A DNA stretch of 64,000 bases from Frigidibacter sp. ROC022 (GCF_024723735.1 NZ_JANQDU010000001.1:806001-870000), one strand, 5' to 3'. Shown: positions 27,644 to 38,955, numbered from the stretch's first letter. A program made the numbers and translations. Notes: generated by a model not told the origin, from the sequence alone.

Positions 27644-28299
27644 GCGTCGGCTCCTTGCAGGCGTTCCAGCAACGGCTGGAGCGCGGGGTCGGTGAAATCG
27701 GGAATGGTGAGGGTGGCGCCGGCCTCGCGCAGGGTGGCGTCCGACAGCGAGGAACGCATCCCCACGGTGGTCAGCCCGGCCGCGACGGCGGCGCGGATGC
27801 CCGAGGGGCTGTCCTCGAAGGCCAGGCTGCGGGCGGGATCGGCGCCAAGACGGTCGAGCGCCAGCGCATAGGGCGCCGGGTCGGGCTTGCCGCGCGGCGT
27901 GTCGCCCTCTGTGACGACCACGTCAAAGCGGGTCGCAAGCCCGATCGCGGAGAGCATCGCGGTGGCATTCGCGGGCGGCGCATTGGTGACGACGGCGCAG
28001 GGCAGGGCTTCGGTCTCGGCCCAGGCCAGCAGGTCCAGCAACCCCGGCACCGGCGGCACGCTGTCGCCCAGCCGGGCGCGAAAGGCCGCCTCCTTGGCCT
28101 CGGACAGCGGCGCCGGGTCCATCCCCGGCAGGAAGTGACCGAAGATCGCGGCATTCGAGCGGCCGATGATATGGGCCATGTAGTCGGCTTCGGTGATGGT
28201 CACGCCATGGGCGGCGAAGATGTCGATGAAGACCGCCACATGCAGCGGGTCCGAGCACAGAAGCGTTCCGTCGAGATCGAAGAGCAGGGCTGACGTCAT
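27640..28299 (-). CDS. HAD-superfamily hydrolase (subfamily IA)
   Basis: 219 residues with all four HAD motifs: LLFDLDGTLLCSDP (motif I, nucleophile Asp8), VVTNAPP (II), RGKPDPAPY (III lysine) and LAFEDSPSGIRAA (IV). The helical cap between motifs I and II is of the beta-phosphoglucomutase/phosphoglycolate phosphatase type. I use the ATG at 28299, seven bases after the MetF-like stop, rather than the in-frame ATG 45 bases upstream inside that gene. It sits inside the one-carbon operon, so a folate- or B12-related phosphate ester is possible but unproven. Confidence 0.9.
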   Translation of the reverse strand: MTSALLFDLDGTLLCSDPLHVAVFIDIFAAHGVTITEADYMAHIIGRSNAAIFGHFLPGMDPAPLSEAKEAAFRARLGDSVPPVPGLLDLLAWAETEALPCAVVTNAPPANATAMLSAIGLATRFDVVVTEGDTPRGKPDPAPYALALDRLGADPARSLAFEDSPSGIRAAVAAGLTTVGMRSSLSDATLREAGATLTIPDFTDPALQPLLERLQGADA

Positions 28300-28306
28300 C
28301 GGCAGA

Positions 28307-29236
28307 TCAGACCGCCGCTGCCCGGGCCAGACCGCCCCGGCCATCGTGTTCGGCGGTCCATGTCGCGGTCTGTCCGATCCCGCCCAGCGGGAAGAAATGG
28401 ACCTGTTCGATCCCGAAACCGGGGTTGGCGGCCATGTGCGCGGCCAGTTCGGCCACCACTGTTTCGGGCGTATAGGGCAGCACCAGCTTGGTCACGTCCA
28501 TTGCCCGCTTCTGCAGCACCTTCAGCGAAGGGCCGACGCCGCAGGCGATGGCGAACTTGATCAGGGTCTGCAGCCGGGCCGGTCCGGCGATGCCGATATG
28601 CACCGGCAGGTCGATCCCGGCGGCCTTGATTGCCTCGACCCAGGCGATGACCGGCGCCGCCTCGAAGCAGAACTGCGTGGTCAGCGCCATCTTCGCGTCG
28701 CTGCGGTTCGCGAAGTCCTGCTTCCATTTCAGCGCCGCCATCACATTGGCGTCGCCGCCCGAAGGGTCGATGTCGCGGTTGCCTTCCGGATGGCCCGCGA
28801 CATGCAGCCGGGTGAAGCCGGCCCGGTCGAAGGCGCCGGTTTCGAGCAGCTGCATCGAGGAATGGAAATCGCCCGCCTGCTGGGCCGGGTTACCGGCCAG
28901 GATCAGGCCCTCTGTGACACCGGCCTCGCCCTGATAGCGGGCGATCCAGTCGGCCAGGGTGGCGGCATCGGGGATGATCCGCGCCGGGAAATGCGGCATG
29001 ACGGCAAAGCCCTCGCCGGCGATGCGCCGGGCGGTGGCGACCATCTCCTCGATCGGGGTGCCGTCGATATGGGCGATGTAGACCCGCGTGCCCGGCGGCA
29101 GGATCGCGGCGAAGCTGTCGATCTTGGCGGCGGTGCGGGGCATGACCTCGATCGACCAGCCTTGCAGAAATGCCTCGACGGCGGCCCCTTTCGGGGCCGG
29201 CGTGGCGGGGCGGTTACGGAAATTCAGCAAAGCCAT
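28307..29236 (-). CDS. Methylenetetrahydrofolate reductase-like protein
   Basis: 309 residues of the MetF/MTHFR TIM-barrel superfamily. Supporting stretches are SIEVMPRTAAKID, VMPHFPARIIPD, GLILAGNPAQQAG, HVAGHPEGN, TTQFCFEAAPVIAWVEA and PVHIGIAGPARLQTLIKFA. It would reduce 5,10-methylene-THF to 5-methyl-THF with FAD. The sequence is divergent from classical MetF and belongs to a group often seen with corrinoid methyltransferase genes in Rhodobacteraceae. The ATG at 29236 has GGGAGAG upstream; an ATG 15 bases earlier is the alternative. The operon order is virulence-factor family gene, this gene, HAD, methyltransferase. Confidence 0.85.
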   Translation of the reverse strand: MALLNFRNRPATPAPKGAAVEAFLQGWSIEVMPRTAAKIDSFAAILPPGTRVYIAHIDGTPIEEMVATARRIAGEGFAVMPHFPARIIPDAATLADWIARYQGEAGVTEGLILAGNPAQQAGDFHSSMQLLETGAFDRAGFTRLHVAGHPEGNRDIDPSGGDANVMAALKWKQDFANRSDAKMALTTQFCFEAAPVIAWVEAIKAAGIDLPVHIGIAGPARLQTLIKFAIACGVGPSLKVLQKRAMDVTKLVLPYTPETVVAELAAHMAANPGFGIEQVHFFPLGGIGQTATWTAEHDGRGGLARAAAV

Positions 29237-29260
29237 CAGTCTCTCCCACATGTCGGGACG

Positions 29261-29560
29261 CTAGCGCGCCCAGCCTCCGGTCTCGATCAGTGCCCGCAGT
29301 CGCGCCGGATCGAATTCGGCATCGATCCGCGCGACCTCCGCCGCCGCGGCTTCGGCATCCTCGCCGGGCACCTCATAGGGCTCGGCGCGGCGCCATTCGG
29401 CCAGGTAGGCATCGGTTCCGGCGGCTCCGGATTTCATCGCCGCGCGGTCGATGGCCTGCTCGAACCGTTCGGGAAGCGGCAACTTCACCCCCCTGCGGCC
29501 CTTGCCCGCGATCACCTGCGCCGGCATGTCGCGCCAGTAGACGATGGTGATTGCGGCCAT
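29261..29560 (-). CDS. Virulence-factor family protein (PF13769-like), small
   Basis: 99 residues: AITIVYWRDMPAQVIAGKG, then a charged middle with LPERFEQAIDRAAMKSG and WRRAEPYEVPG, then a helical end. This resembles the small family labelled Virulence_fact, found in alphaproteobacteria next to MetF-like genes; the name is historical and says little about function. It has no signal or membrane segment. It is the first gene of the operon, with 24 bases to the MetF-like start. Context suggests a folate or one-carbon accessory role. Confidence 0.78.
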   Translation of the reverse strand: MAAITIVYWRDMPAQVIAGKGRRGVKLPLPERFEQAIDRAAMKSGAAGTDAYLAEWRRAEPYEVPGEDAEAAAAEVARIDAEFDPARLRALIETGGWAR

Positions 29561-29823
29561 GCGTGTCCCGTCCTTCTTTCCGCCGCTTGTAGGGCCCGAT
29601 CGGCCCGCGACACAGTAGAAAATCGACATAGTGGCGTCGTGAAACGACGCTGCCAGACATAGCCGATGGGTCGGGCTGGCGCCATGCCCGGGGCGATGAA
29701 ATCGAGGCATCATCATCATGAGGCGGGGACGGGGCGCCGCAGTCGGATTCCGGCGCCCGGGCGGGCTTGCGTAACGAGGGATGCGTGCTAACATCAGGAC
29801 AACTAACAGGAGGGCGCGTCGAA
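29561..29823. promoter_or_regulatory. Divergent intergenic region with candidate ppx promoter
   Basis: 263 bases separate the one-carbon operon from ppx/gppA. TTGCGT at 29767 and TAACAT at 29789, spaced by 16 bases, form a reasonable sigma-70-type promoter for ppx, about 30 bases before the ATG at 29824. The rest has no gene I can support. I see no cobalamin riboswitch hallmarks, though one would be of interest on the minus strand. Confidence 0.35.
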
Positions 29824-30933
29824 ATGGCGCCCATGCGTCCCAAAGGTGCAGGCGCGTTCCCGTCTCCGGTCGAGCCGCTTGCGCCATCGAAACCCGACCC
29901 GGCCGAGCTTTACGCCGCGCTCGATCTTGGCACGAACTCGTGCCGGATGCTTATTGCGCAGCCCAAGGGAAACTCGTTCCACGTCGTTGATTCCTTTTCG
30001 AAATCCGTGCAGCTCGGGGCCGGGCTGGAATCGACCGGGCGGCTGAGCCGGGCGTCGATGGCGCGCACCGTCCAGGCGCTGCATATCTGCCGCAAGAAGC
30101 TGCAGAAGCACGCGGTGCGGAACATGCGGCTGGTGGCGACCGAGGCCTGCCGAAGGGCCAGCAACGCGGGTGACTTCATTTCCTTCGTCAAGCGCGAGAC
30201 CGGGCTGGCGATGGAGATCATCGAGACCGAGGAAGAAGCAAGGCTGGCGGTGATCTCCTGCGCGCCGCTGGTCTCGACCCGGACCGATCAGCTGCTGGTC
30301 GTCGATATCGGCGGCGGCTCGACCGAACTGGTCTGGATCGACCTGACCAATGTGCCCTGGGTCGAACGGCCCAAGGCGATCATGCGGCTGCACACCGGGT
30401 TCCGGCAGGACAGCCCGTTCCCGCATGCCAAGGTGGTCGACTGGATCTCGGTGCCGCTGGGCGTCGCGACGCTGCGCGACCAGTTCCGCGATGTCGATGA
30501 CGATGCGGCGCGATTCGCGCTGATGTCCTGGTTCTTCGAAGAGAACCTGGCCTCGTTCAGCCCCTACGAAAGCGAGCAGACCCGCGAGGGGTTCCAGATC
30601 ATCGGCACCTCGGGGACCGTCACCACGGTGGCGGCCTCGTTCCTGGGGCTGAAGCGCTATGACCGCAACAAGGTGGACGGGCTGCGGATGACCTCGGACC
30701 AGATCGACCGGGTGATCCGCGAATATCTGACCCTGGGGCCGGAGGGGCGGCGGACCGACCCGCGGATCGGGCGCGACCGGCATACGCTGATCATGTCGGG
30801 GGCGGCGATCCTGCAGGCCCTGCTGCGGATCTGGCCGACCGACCGGCTCACCGTGGCCGACCGGGGGCTGCGCGAAGGGCTGCTCTATGCCCAGATGTCG
30901 GCGCATGGGGTGCTGGAAGATGGCCCGTTCTGA
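29824..30933 (+). CDS. Ppx/GppA family phosphatase
   Basis: 369-residue exopolyphosphatase/guanosine pentaphosphatase family enzyme. The ASKHA phosphate loops are visible: ALDLGTNSCRMLIA near residues 31-44, VATEACRRASN, ETEEEARLAV and VVDIGGGSTELVW. An SGTVTTVAA segment follows. Only the short two-domain form is present, without the C-terminal HD-like region of E. coli Ppx. The ATG at 29824 has AGGAGG 11 bases upstream. It likely hydrolyses polyphosphate and/or pppGpp. RlmE follows on the same strand after 77 bases, a neighbour pair common in this family of bacteria. Confidence 0.93.
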   Translation: MAPMRPKGAGAFPSPVEPLAPSKPDPAELYAALDLGTNSCRMLIAQPKGNSFHVVDSFSKSVQLGAGLESTGRLSRASMARTVQALHICRKKLQKHAVRNMRLVATEACRRASNAGDFISFVKRETGLAMEIIETEEEARLAVISCAPLVSTRTDQLLVVDIGGGSTELVWIDLTNVPWVERPKAIMRLHTGFRQDSPFPHAKVVDWISVPLGVATLRDQFRDVDDDAARFALMSWFFEENLASFSPYESEQTREGFQIIGTSGTVTTVAASFLGLKRYDRNKVDGLRMTSDQIDRVIREYLTLGPEGRRTDPRIGRDRHTLIMSGAAILQALLRIWPTDRLTVADRGLREGLLYAQMSAHGVLEDGPF

Positions 30934-31010
30934 CTTGCGGAGTCGCGCCGGGCTGACTATGCCGCGTGTTTGGCCGGAGGAACCGGTCGCCAACAGGATT
31001 GCATGAGACC

Positions 31011-31715
31011 ATGGCCGGGAAACCTACCAGCGGACGCGGGCAGCGCGACCTGCGGGTCAGGGTCAAGTCTGCGCGCGGGCGCAAGCTCAGCTCGACCCGC
31101 TGGCTCGAACGGCAGCTGAACGACCCCTATGTGAAGAAGGCCAAGGCTTCGGGCTATCGCGGCAGGGCGGCGTTCAAGATTCTGGAGCTGGACGACAAGT
31201 ACCGGTTTCTCGTGCCCGGCGCGCGGGTCGTGGACCTGGGCTGTGCGCCCGGCGGCTGGTGCCAGGTGGCGGTCGAGCGGGTCAACGCGCTTGGCCAGAA
31301 ATCGGGCAAGAAGGTCGGCCGGGTGCTGGGGCTGGACCTGCAGGAGGTCGATCCGATCCCGGGGGCCGAGATCCACGTGCTGGATTTCCTTTCCGAAGGC
31401 GCCGACGACACGGTGAAGGAATGGCTCGGCGGGCCGGCGGATGTGGTGATGTCGGACATGGCGGCGGCCTCTTCGGGGGTGAAGCAGGTCGATCACATCC
31501 GGATCATCGCGCTTTGCGAGGCGGCGGCGGAACTGGCGTTCGACGTTCTCGTGCCGGGCGGGACCTTCGTGGCCAAGGTGCTGGCGGGGGGAACCGAACA
31601 GGGGCTGCAACTGCTTCTGAAAAAGCGGTTCGACAAGGTGGCGAATGTGAAACCGCCCGCAAGCCGCGCAGACAGTTCCGAAAAATATGTTGTTGCTCAG
31701 GGGTTTCGGGGCTGA
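31011..31715 (+). CDS. rlmE: 23S rRNA (uridine-2'-O)-methyltransferase RlmE/FtsJ
   Basis: 234 residues. The K-D-K-E methyltransferase is recognisable: [15 protein letters not shown] (first Lys), SAM loop [27 protein letters not shown] (catalytic Asp), GGTFVAKVL (second Lys) and the final [11 protein letters not shown] (Glu). It methylates U2552 of 23S rRNA. It has an extra basic N-terminus of about 30 residues. The stop shares one base with the next ATG (TGATG), so the following gene is coupled. Confidence 0.95.
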   Translation: MAGKPTSGRGQRDLRVRVKSARGRKLSSTRWLERQLNDPYVKKAKASGYRGRAAFKILELDDKYRFLVPGARVVDLGCAPGGWCQVAVERVNALGQKSGKKVGRVLGLDLQEVDPIPGAEIHVLDFLSEGADDTVKEWLGGPADVVMSDMAAASSGVKQVDHIRIIALCEAAAELAFDVLVPGGTFVAKVLAGGTEQGLQLLLKKRFDKVANVKPPASRADSSEKYVVAQGFRG

Positions 31716-32743
31716 TGTTAAAGTTGCTCGCGGGGCCGAACGGGCTGACCTTCGACGCGAGTCTCGGCAATATCCCCGATCTCTGGTTCGGCCCGCTGAC
31801 CCCGCTGCACCGGGCGCAATGGCATGGCACCTGCGACGGTGACGCGACATTGTCGAAGGTCGAGCAGCGGCTGGCCGGGGATTTCCTCTGCATGCCTTTC
31901 GGCAAGTCCGACCTGACCGGCGATCCGCAACACGGCTACACCTCGAACAGCGCCTGGGATCTGGTCACGCAGGCCCCCGGAAAGGCGGTTCTTCGGCTGG
32001 CGCGGACGGTGCAGGGGGCGACGGTCGAGAAGCATCTGGAGCTGAGCGCCGAGGCGCCGCTGCTCTGTCAGACCCATGTCGTGACCGGCGGCGAAGGGGC
32101 GATCACCCTGGCGCATCACCCGATGGTGCAGGCCCGCGGTGCGCGGCTGTCGATGAGCCCGAAAACTGCATTCATTGCACCCTCCAAGCCTTTGGAAAAG
32201 GACGAGAACATCTTTCTGCCGGGCGCCCGCTCGACGGCGCTGACGGCGATCCGCGGTGTCGCGGGGCCGGTCGATCTGAGCCGCTACCCCGAGACCCGCT
32301 GCGAGGATTTCCTGACGGCGGTCGAGGCGCCGGGCAATCCCCTGGGCTGGACCGCCGTAACCCGGGACGAGGACGTGGTCTTCGTGCTGAAGGACCCGCA
32401 AGTGCTGCCGGTGACGATGCTCTGGCTGTCCAACGGCGGGCGCGAGGCCGCCCCCTGGCATCGCCGGCATCGCGGGGTTCTGGGGATCGAGGACGGGATC
32501 GCTCCGGGCGCCGAGGGCCATCGCGCCGCCTCGGCCGACAATCCGGTCCGGCGCGAAGGGGTGGCGACCTGCCTGATCCTGGGCCCGCGCCATGTCATCC
32601 GTCATGTCATCGGCGCCATTCCGCGCCCCGCCGATTGGCAGAGCGTGGCCGATATCGCCGTCTCCGGCGCCCGCCTGAGCCTCACCGGCGACAGCGGCAG
32701 CCGCGTCGATCTGCCCATCGACCCCGCCATCTTCGGGGCGTAG
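31715..32743 (+). CDS. Uncharacterised protein, possible mutarotase-like fold
   Basis: 342 residues, no signal peptide, rich in predicted beta strands. Stretches such as TPLHRAQWHGTCDGD, FLCMPFGKSDL, LWLSNGGREAAPWHRRHRG and GIEDGIA are arranged as in aldose-1-epimerase/galactose mutarotase relatives (a His in a hydrophobic strand, then an LWxxNGGR strand), but I cannot place the catalytic Glu/His pair with confidence. It starts in the TGATG junction with rlmE, so it is translated with an rRNA methyltransferase without an obvious reason. Function is unknown. Confidence 0.7.
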   Translation: MLKLLAGPNGLTFDASLGNIPDLWFGPLTPLHRAQWHGTCDGDATLSKVEQRLAGDFLCMPFGKSDLTGDPQHGYTSNSAWDLVTQAPGKAVLRLARTVQGATVEKHLELSAEAPLLCQTHVVTGGEGAITLAHHPMVQARGARLSMSPKTAFIAPSKPLEKDENIFLPGARSTALTAIRGVAGPVDLSRYPETRCEDFLTAVEAPGNPLGWTAVTRDEDVVFVLKDPQVLPVTMLWLSNGGREAAPWHRRHRGVLGIEDGIAPGAEGHRAASADNPVRREGVATCLILGPRHVIRHVIGAIPRPADWQSVADIAVSGARLSLTGDSGSRVDLPIDPAIFGA

Positions 32744-32798
32744 ATTCGTCCCCACAGGGCGCCGACGCCGCCCGGGAGCGCGACGTTAACAGTATCCC

Positions 32799-32827
32799 TT
32801 GTGGATATTCATGCTTTGTTCCAGAAT
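32799..32827 (+). promoter_or_regulatory. Candidate uvrA promoter
   Basis: TTGTGG at 32799 and CAGAAT at 32822 are separated by 17 bases, about 70 bases before the uvrA ATG. No alphaproteobacterial LexA box (GTTC-N7-GTTC) was found in 32744-32896. Confidence 0.3.
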
Positions 32828-32896
32828 GCCCCGGCCGCGTGGGTGGTTTATCGCGGTCAGCACCCTAGATTGCACGGGTCCCCGACAGAGGTGGTC

Positions 32897-35761
<2,865 letters not shown>

Positions 35762-35827
35762 CCGGGCGGGTTGCGGCATTGGCCCGGCGATGCCACTGTT
35801 TCGCAAAGGGGCAATGCCGGAGCCGGG

Positions 35828-37687
35828 ATGATACGCTTTCTGCTGACGCTGATCCTGGCGTGGACCGCCAGTCTTGCCGTCGCCGAGACGCGGGGCGGGG
35901 TGCGGCTGCCGGGCGCCGGCGGCGGCGCGGCACAACCGCTCTACGACCATTCCTATGCGCTGGTGATCGGCATGGACCGCTATTCGGGCGGCTGGCCGAA
36001 GCTGTCGAACGCGGTGCGCGACGCCAGGGCGGTGGCCGAGGCGCTCGACCGGCGCGGATTCGAGGTGACGCTGAAGACCGATCTCGACTCGCGCGGGCTG
36101 GAGGACGCGCTCGAGGATTTCATCTACGGCCATGGTCAGGAGGAACGGGCGCGGCTGCTGATCTGGTATGCCGGGCACGGCCACATGATCGGCGAGGAAG
36201 CCTATCTGGTGCCGATCGACGCGCCGGCGCCGCAGCGCGAGGGCCTGTTCCGGCGCCGGGCGGTCTCGATGCGCGATTTCGGCAAATACATGCGCGAGGT
36301 GCGGGCCCAGCATGTTCTGGCGATCTTCGATTCCTGCTTTTCCGGCAATGTCTTCGAGACAACCCGCGCGATGCCCTCGCCGGCGATCACCCGTGCGACC
36401 GGGCTGCCGGTGCGGCAGATCATCTCGTCCGGGGATGCCGGTCAGACGGTCAGCGATGACGGGAGTTTCCGGCGCCTGTTCCTGGACGCGCTGTCGGGGG
36501 ACGAGCCGAACGCCGATGCCAATCATGACGGCTATCTGACCGGATCCGAACTCGGGCTGTTCCTGGCCGACAAGATGACCTCGCTGACGCTGAACCGGCA
36601 GACGCCGCGCTATGGCAAGCTGCGGGAACTCGGCTTCGACCGGGGCGATTTCGTGTTCAGGGTCGCGGCCCCGGCCGGGGATGCCGCGGGCAGGGCGGTG
36701 CCCGAACCCGACGCGCGCGGGGCCGCCGAGCTTCCCGAAATCGGGCAGGTGCCGGCGCCGGCCCCGCCGGAAGCCGAGCCTCCGGCCGAACCGGTGCCGC
36801 CGGTAGACGAGGAACGGCTGACCATGGACGGCGGGCAGAGCCATTACTTCATGGATGGCCGGCTGGTGTTCTCGATGGTGGCGACTCCCGCCGGCGGGCG
36901 CAGGGACCTGGTGGCGGTGCGCCTGAATGGCCGCAAGGCCAGTCTGGCCATCGGCGGCTATGTGGTGGCCGACAGCGAGACCGAGGGGTGCAGCCTGACG
37001 CTTCTGGGCATCGCGACCGGCGAGAACCGGGCCGAGTTCCTGCTGCGCTGCGGGGAGCCATCCGGCAAGGACGTGCGGCGTGCCGCGGCGCGGGCGGTCG
37101 ATCTGCCCCCGGTCCCGGCGACCCTGGCCACCCTGGCGATCGAGGGCAACCGCACCGGGCTGCTGATGGAGGGCCGGCTGCTGTTCTCGATGATCGGAAC
37201 CCCGGCCGGAGGGCGCAGCGATCTGGTCGCGATCCGAGCCAACAGCAAGAAGCATTTGCTTTCGCTCGGCGGCTATGTCGCGGCCGATGGTGCCTCGGAC
37301 GGTTGCGTGCTGACGCTGATGGAGATCGTGCGGGGCGAGAACAAGGCGAATTTCCTGGTCCGTTGCGGCGCGCGGTCCAGCGATGCGGACCGGAAGGCGG
37401 CCGGGCTGGCGCTTGATCTCGATGCCGCGCCGACCCGCCAGGAGACCTTCACCATGGCCGGCGGCACCACGCGCCTGCTTGACCCCGGCGGCACGGTTCT
37501 GGCCGTCACCGGGACGCCCGCGGGCGGGCGCGGCGATCTGGTCGGCATCGTCCTGGGCGGCAAGAGATCATCCCTCGCCATCGGCCAGCAGCATCCGGTC
37601 GTCACCGCCGCCGGAAGCTGCCTGTTGACGGTGATCCACATCCACAAGGGTGAAAACCAGGCCGATTTCCTCTGGACCTGCGGCTGA
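35828..37687 (+). CDS. Secreted caspase-like (C14) protein with EF-hand-like loop and triplicated C-terminal module
   Basis: 619 residues. A signal peptide covers 1-19. The caspase-like domain (about 40-275) has the His-Cys dyad: His117 in YAGHGH and Cys170 in FDSCFSG. Residues 230-241 (DANHDGYLTGSE) match a calcium-binding EF-hand or dockerin-type loop. A Pro/Ala/Glu-rich linker (about 283-328) leads to three copies of one module at about 337-409, 442-514 and 547-619, each with TPAGGR-DLV, a SLAIGG-like strand and a GEN-A-FL-CG ending. The ATG at 35828 starts the signal peptide. Family members are peptidases; the substrate, and whether this one is active in the periplasm, are unknown. Confidence 0.88.
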   Translation: MIRFLLTLILAWTASLAVAETRGGVRLPGAGGGAAQPLYDHSYALVIGMDRYSGGWPKLSNAVRDARAVAEALDRRGFEVTLKTDLDSRGLEDALEDFIYGHGQEERARLLIWYAGHGHMIGEEAYLVPIDAPAPQREGLFRRRAVSMRDFGKYMREVRAQHVLAIFDSCFSGNVFETTRAMPSPAITRATGLPVRQIISSGDAGQTVSDDGSFRRLFLDALSGDEPNADANHDGYLTGSELGLFLADKMTSLTLNRQTPRYGKLRELGFDRGDFVFRVAAPAGDAAGRAVPEPDARGAAELPEIGQVPAPAPPEAEPPAEPVPPVDEERLTMDGGQSHYFMDGRLVFSMVATPAGGRRDLVAVRLNGRKASLAIGGYVVADSETEGCSLTLLGIATGENRAEFLLRCGEPSGKDVRRAAARAVDLPPVPATLATLAIEGNRTGLLMEGRLLFSMIGTPAGGRSDLVAIRANSKKHLLSLGGYVAADGASDGCVLTLMEIVRGENKANFLVRCGARSSDADRKAAGLALDLDAAPTRQETFTMAGGTTRLLDPGGTVLAVTGTPAGGRGDLVGIVLGGKRSSLAIGQQHPVVTAAGSCLLTVIHIHKGENQADFLWTCG

Positions 37688-37706
37688 CGCGGGCCGGCCC
37701 CCGGTT

Positions 37707-38066
37707 TCAGAACGCCTTGTTTGCCTCGCGCGTCGCGTCCTCCAGGATCACCCGGCTTTTCCGGTCAACCCGGAAAAGCTGGTGCTCGACCCGGAAATAG
37801 AGCCAGCCGTCGCGGGCCGGCGGCAGGCCGTAATAGCCGGTGTTGGTCAGCATCTGGTACTCTTCCGGCAGGGTATCGCCGACCTTGTAGGTCGGTTCGC
37901 GATAGGGGGCCTTGCGGATCAGACCCGAAGCGCCGCCGGAATGCATCGTGCCCACGCCGACGCATTTGGCGCCGGTACTGGCGGTCGAGCAGGCAAGGGC
38001 CGGGGCCGGCGCCAGGGCGAGGCAGAGGGAGAGCGGGCGCAGAAACGGGGCCGGGCGCGATGACAT
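37707..38066 (-). CDS. Secreted RcnB-like protein
   Basis: 119 residues with a signal peptide (about 1-25, ending ALA-C, so a lipoprotein is possible but the lipobox is weak). The mature part reads YKVGDTLPEEYQML, then GLPPARDGWLYFRV and LFRVDRKSRVILE, the pattern of the RcnB family (Ni/Co homeostasis, periplasmic). Two cysteines lie in ACSTASTGAKC. Close relatives in this bacterial family are sometimes mislabelled as excinuclease because they lie near uvrA. It is convergent with the caspase-like gene. The metal role is inferred from the family only. Confidence 0.7.
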   Translation of the reverse strand: MSSRPAPFLRPLSLCLALAPAPALACSTASTGAKCVGVGTMHSGGASGLIRKAPYREPTYKVGDTLPEEYQMLTNTGYYGLPPARDGWLYFRVEHQLFRVDRKSRVILEDATREANKAF

Positions 38067-38089
38067 GGCAGCATACCTCTTCGGTCGGA

Positions 38090-38107
38090 CATGTCCCGGG
38101 GGACATG
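38090..38107. promoter_or_regulatory. 8-bp inverted repeat upstream of rcnB-like gene
   Basis: CATGTCCC and GGGACATG form a perfect palindrome around two G residues, 24 bases upstream of the rcnB-like ATG (minus strand). This is the right place for an operator. The region also lies after the xthA stop, so a weak termination hairpin is an alternative; there is no adjoining T tract. Confidence 0.4.
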
Positions 38108-38175
38108 GGTCCGGAGTCTGGGCCGGGCTGCCTGTTTACCCGGGAATTTCAGGAAAGATTTTAGACATCCGACGC

Positions 38176-38955
38176 TTAGGCGTCAATCTTCATCCAGATC
38201 GGCACATGGTCCGAGGGCCGTTCGAGCCCCCGCACATCCTTGTCGATCCCGACCTCCTGCAACAGGTCGGCGCATTGCGGGGTCAGCAGCATGTGGTCGA
38301 TCCGGATCCCGTCGTTGCGCTGCCAGGCGCCGCGCTGGAAATCCCAGAAGGTGTAATGCCCGGGCCCCTGCACGCAGGCCCGGAAGGCATCGGTGAAGCC
38401 CAGGTTCAGCACCCGGCGGAAGGCGTCGCGGGTCTGCGGCAGGGCAAGGGCGTCCTTGACCCAGTCCTGCGGGCGGGCGGCGTCCTCGTCCTGCGGGATG
38501 ACATTGTAGTCGCCCAGCATGACGGCGGGCATTTCCTCGGCCAGCAGGGCGCGGGCACGGGCCTCCATCCGCTGCATCCAGGCCAGCTTGTAGTCGTATT
38601 TCGGGCCCGGCGCCGGGTTGCCGTTGGGCAGGTAGAGCCCGCAGACCCGCACCGCCGTGCTGCCGACGACGGTCGCCTCGATCCAGCGCGCCTGCTCGTC
38701 GCTTTCGTCGCCGGGCAGGCCACGGCTGACATCCTCCAGCGGCAGTTTCGACAGCAAGGCCACGCCGTTATAGGCCTTCTGCCCATGCGTCGCGACATTG
38801 TAGCCGGCATCCTCGAAGAGCGCGGCGGGAAAGTCGGCATCCTGCGACTTGATCTCCTGCAGGGCGACCACATCGGGGTCCGCATCCCCGAGCCAGTCGA
38901 GCACCGCGCCGGCCCGCGCCTTGATTCCGTTGATATTGAAGCTGGCGATTTTCAT
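38176..38955 (-). CDS. xthA: Exodeoxyribonuclease III
   Basis: 259-residue AP endonuclease/3' exonuclease of base-excision repair. Markers are the conserved start MKIASFNINGIKAR, LQEIKSQD (metal-binding Glu34), YLPNGNP, MLGDYNVIP, GFTDAFRA, YTFWDFQRGAW, and the final IDHMLLTP and SDHVPIWM with the catalytic His. I use the ATG at 38955 because it gives the family's normal N-terminus. It is divergent from the next SDR gene, with only 48 bases between starts. Confidence 0.96.
   Translation of the reverse strand: MKIASFNINGIKARAGAVLDWLGDADPDVVALQEIKSQDADFPAALFEDAGYNVATHGQKAYNGVALLSKLPLEDVSRGLPGDESDEQARWIEATVVGSTAVRVCGLYLPNGNPAPGPKYDYKLAWMQRMEARARALLAEEMPAVMLGDYNVIPQDEDAARPQDWVKDALALPQTRDAFRRVLNLGFTDAFRACVQGPGHYTFWDFQRGAWQRNDGIRIDHMLLTPQCADLLQEVGIDKDVRGLERPSDHVPIWMKIDA

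Noticed and set aside
29561-29823. Cobalamin riboswitch before the one-carbon operon
   Set aside because: A B12 box would be expected given the context, but I could not find its conserved core in this region by eye.
32744-32896. SOS box upstream of uvrA
   Set aside because: I looked for GTTC-N7-GTTC and found only single GTTC motifs without a partner at the right distance.
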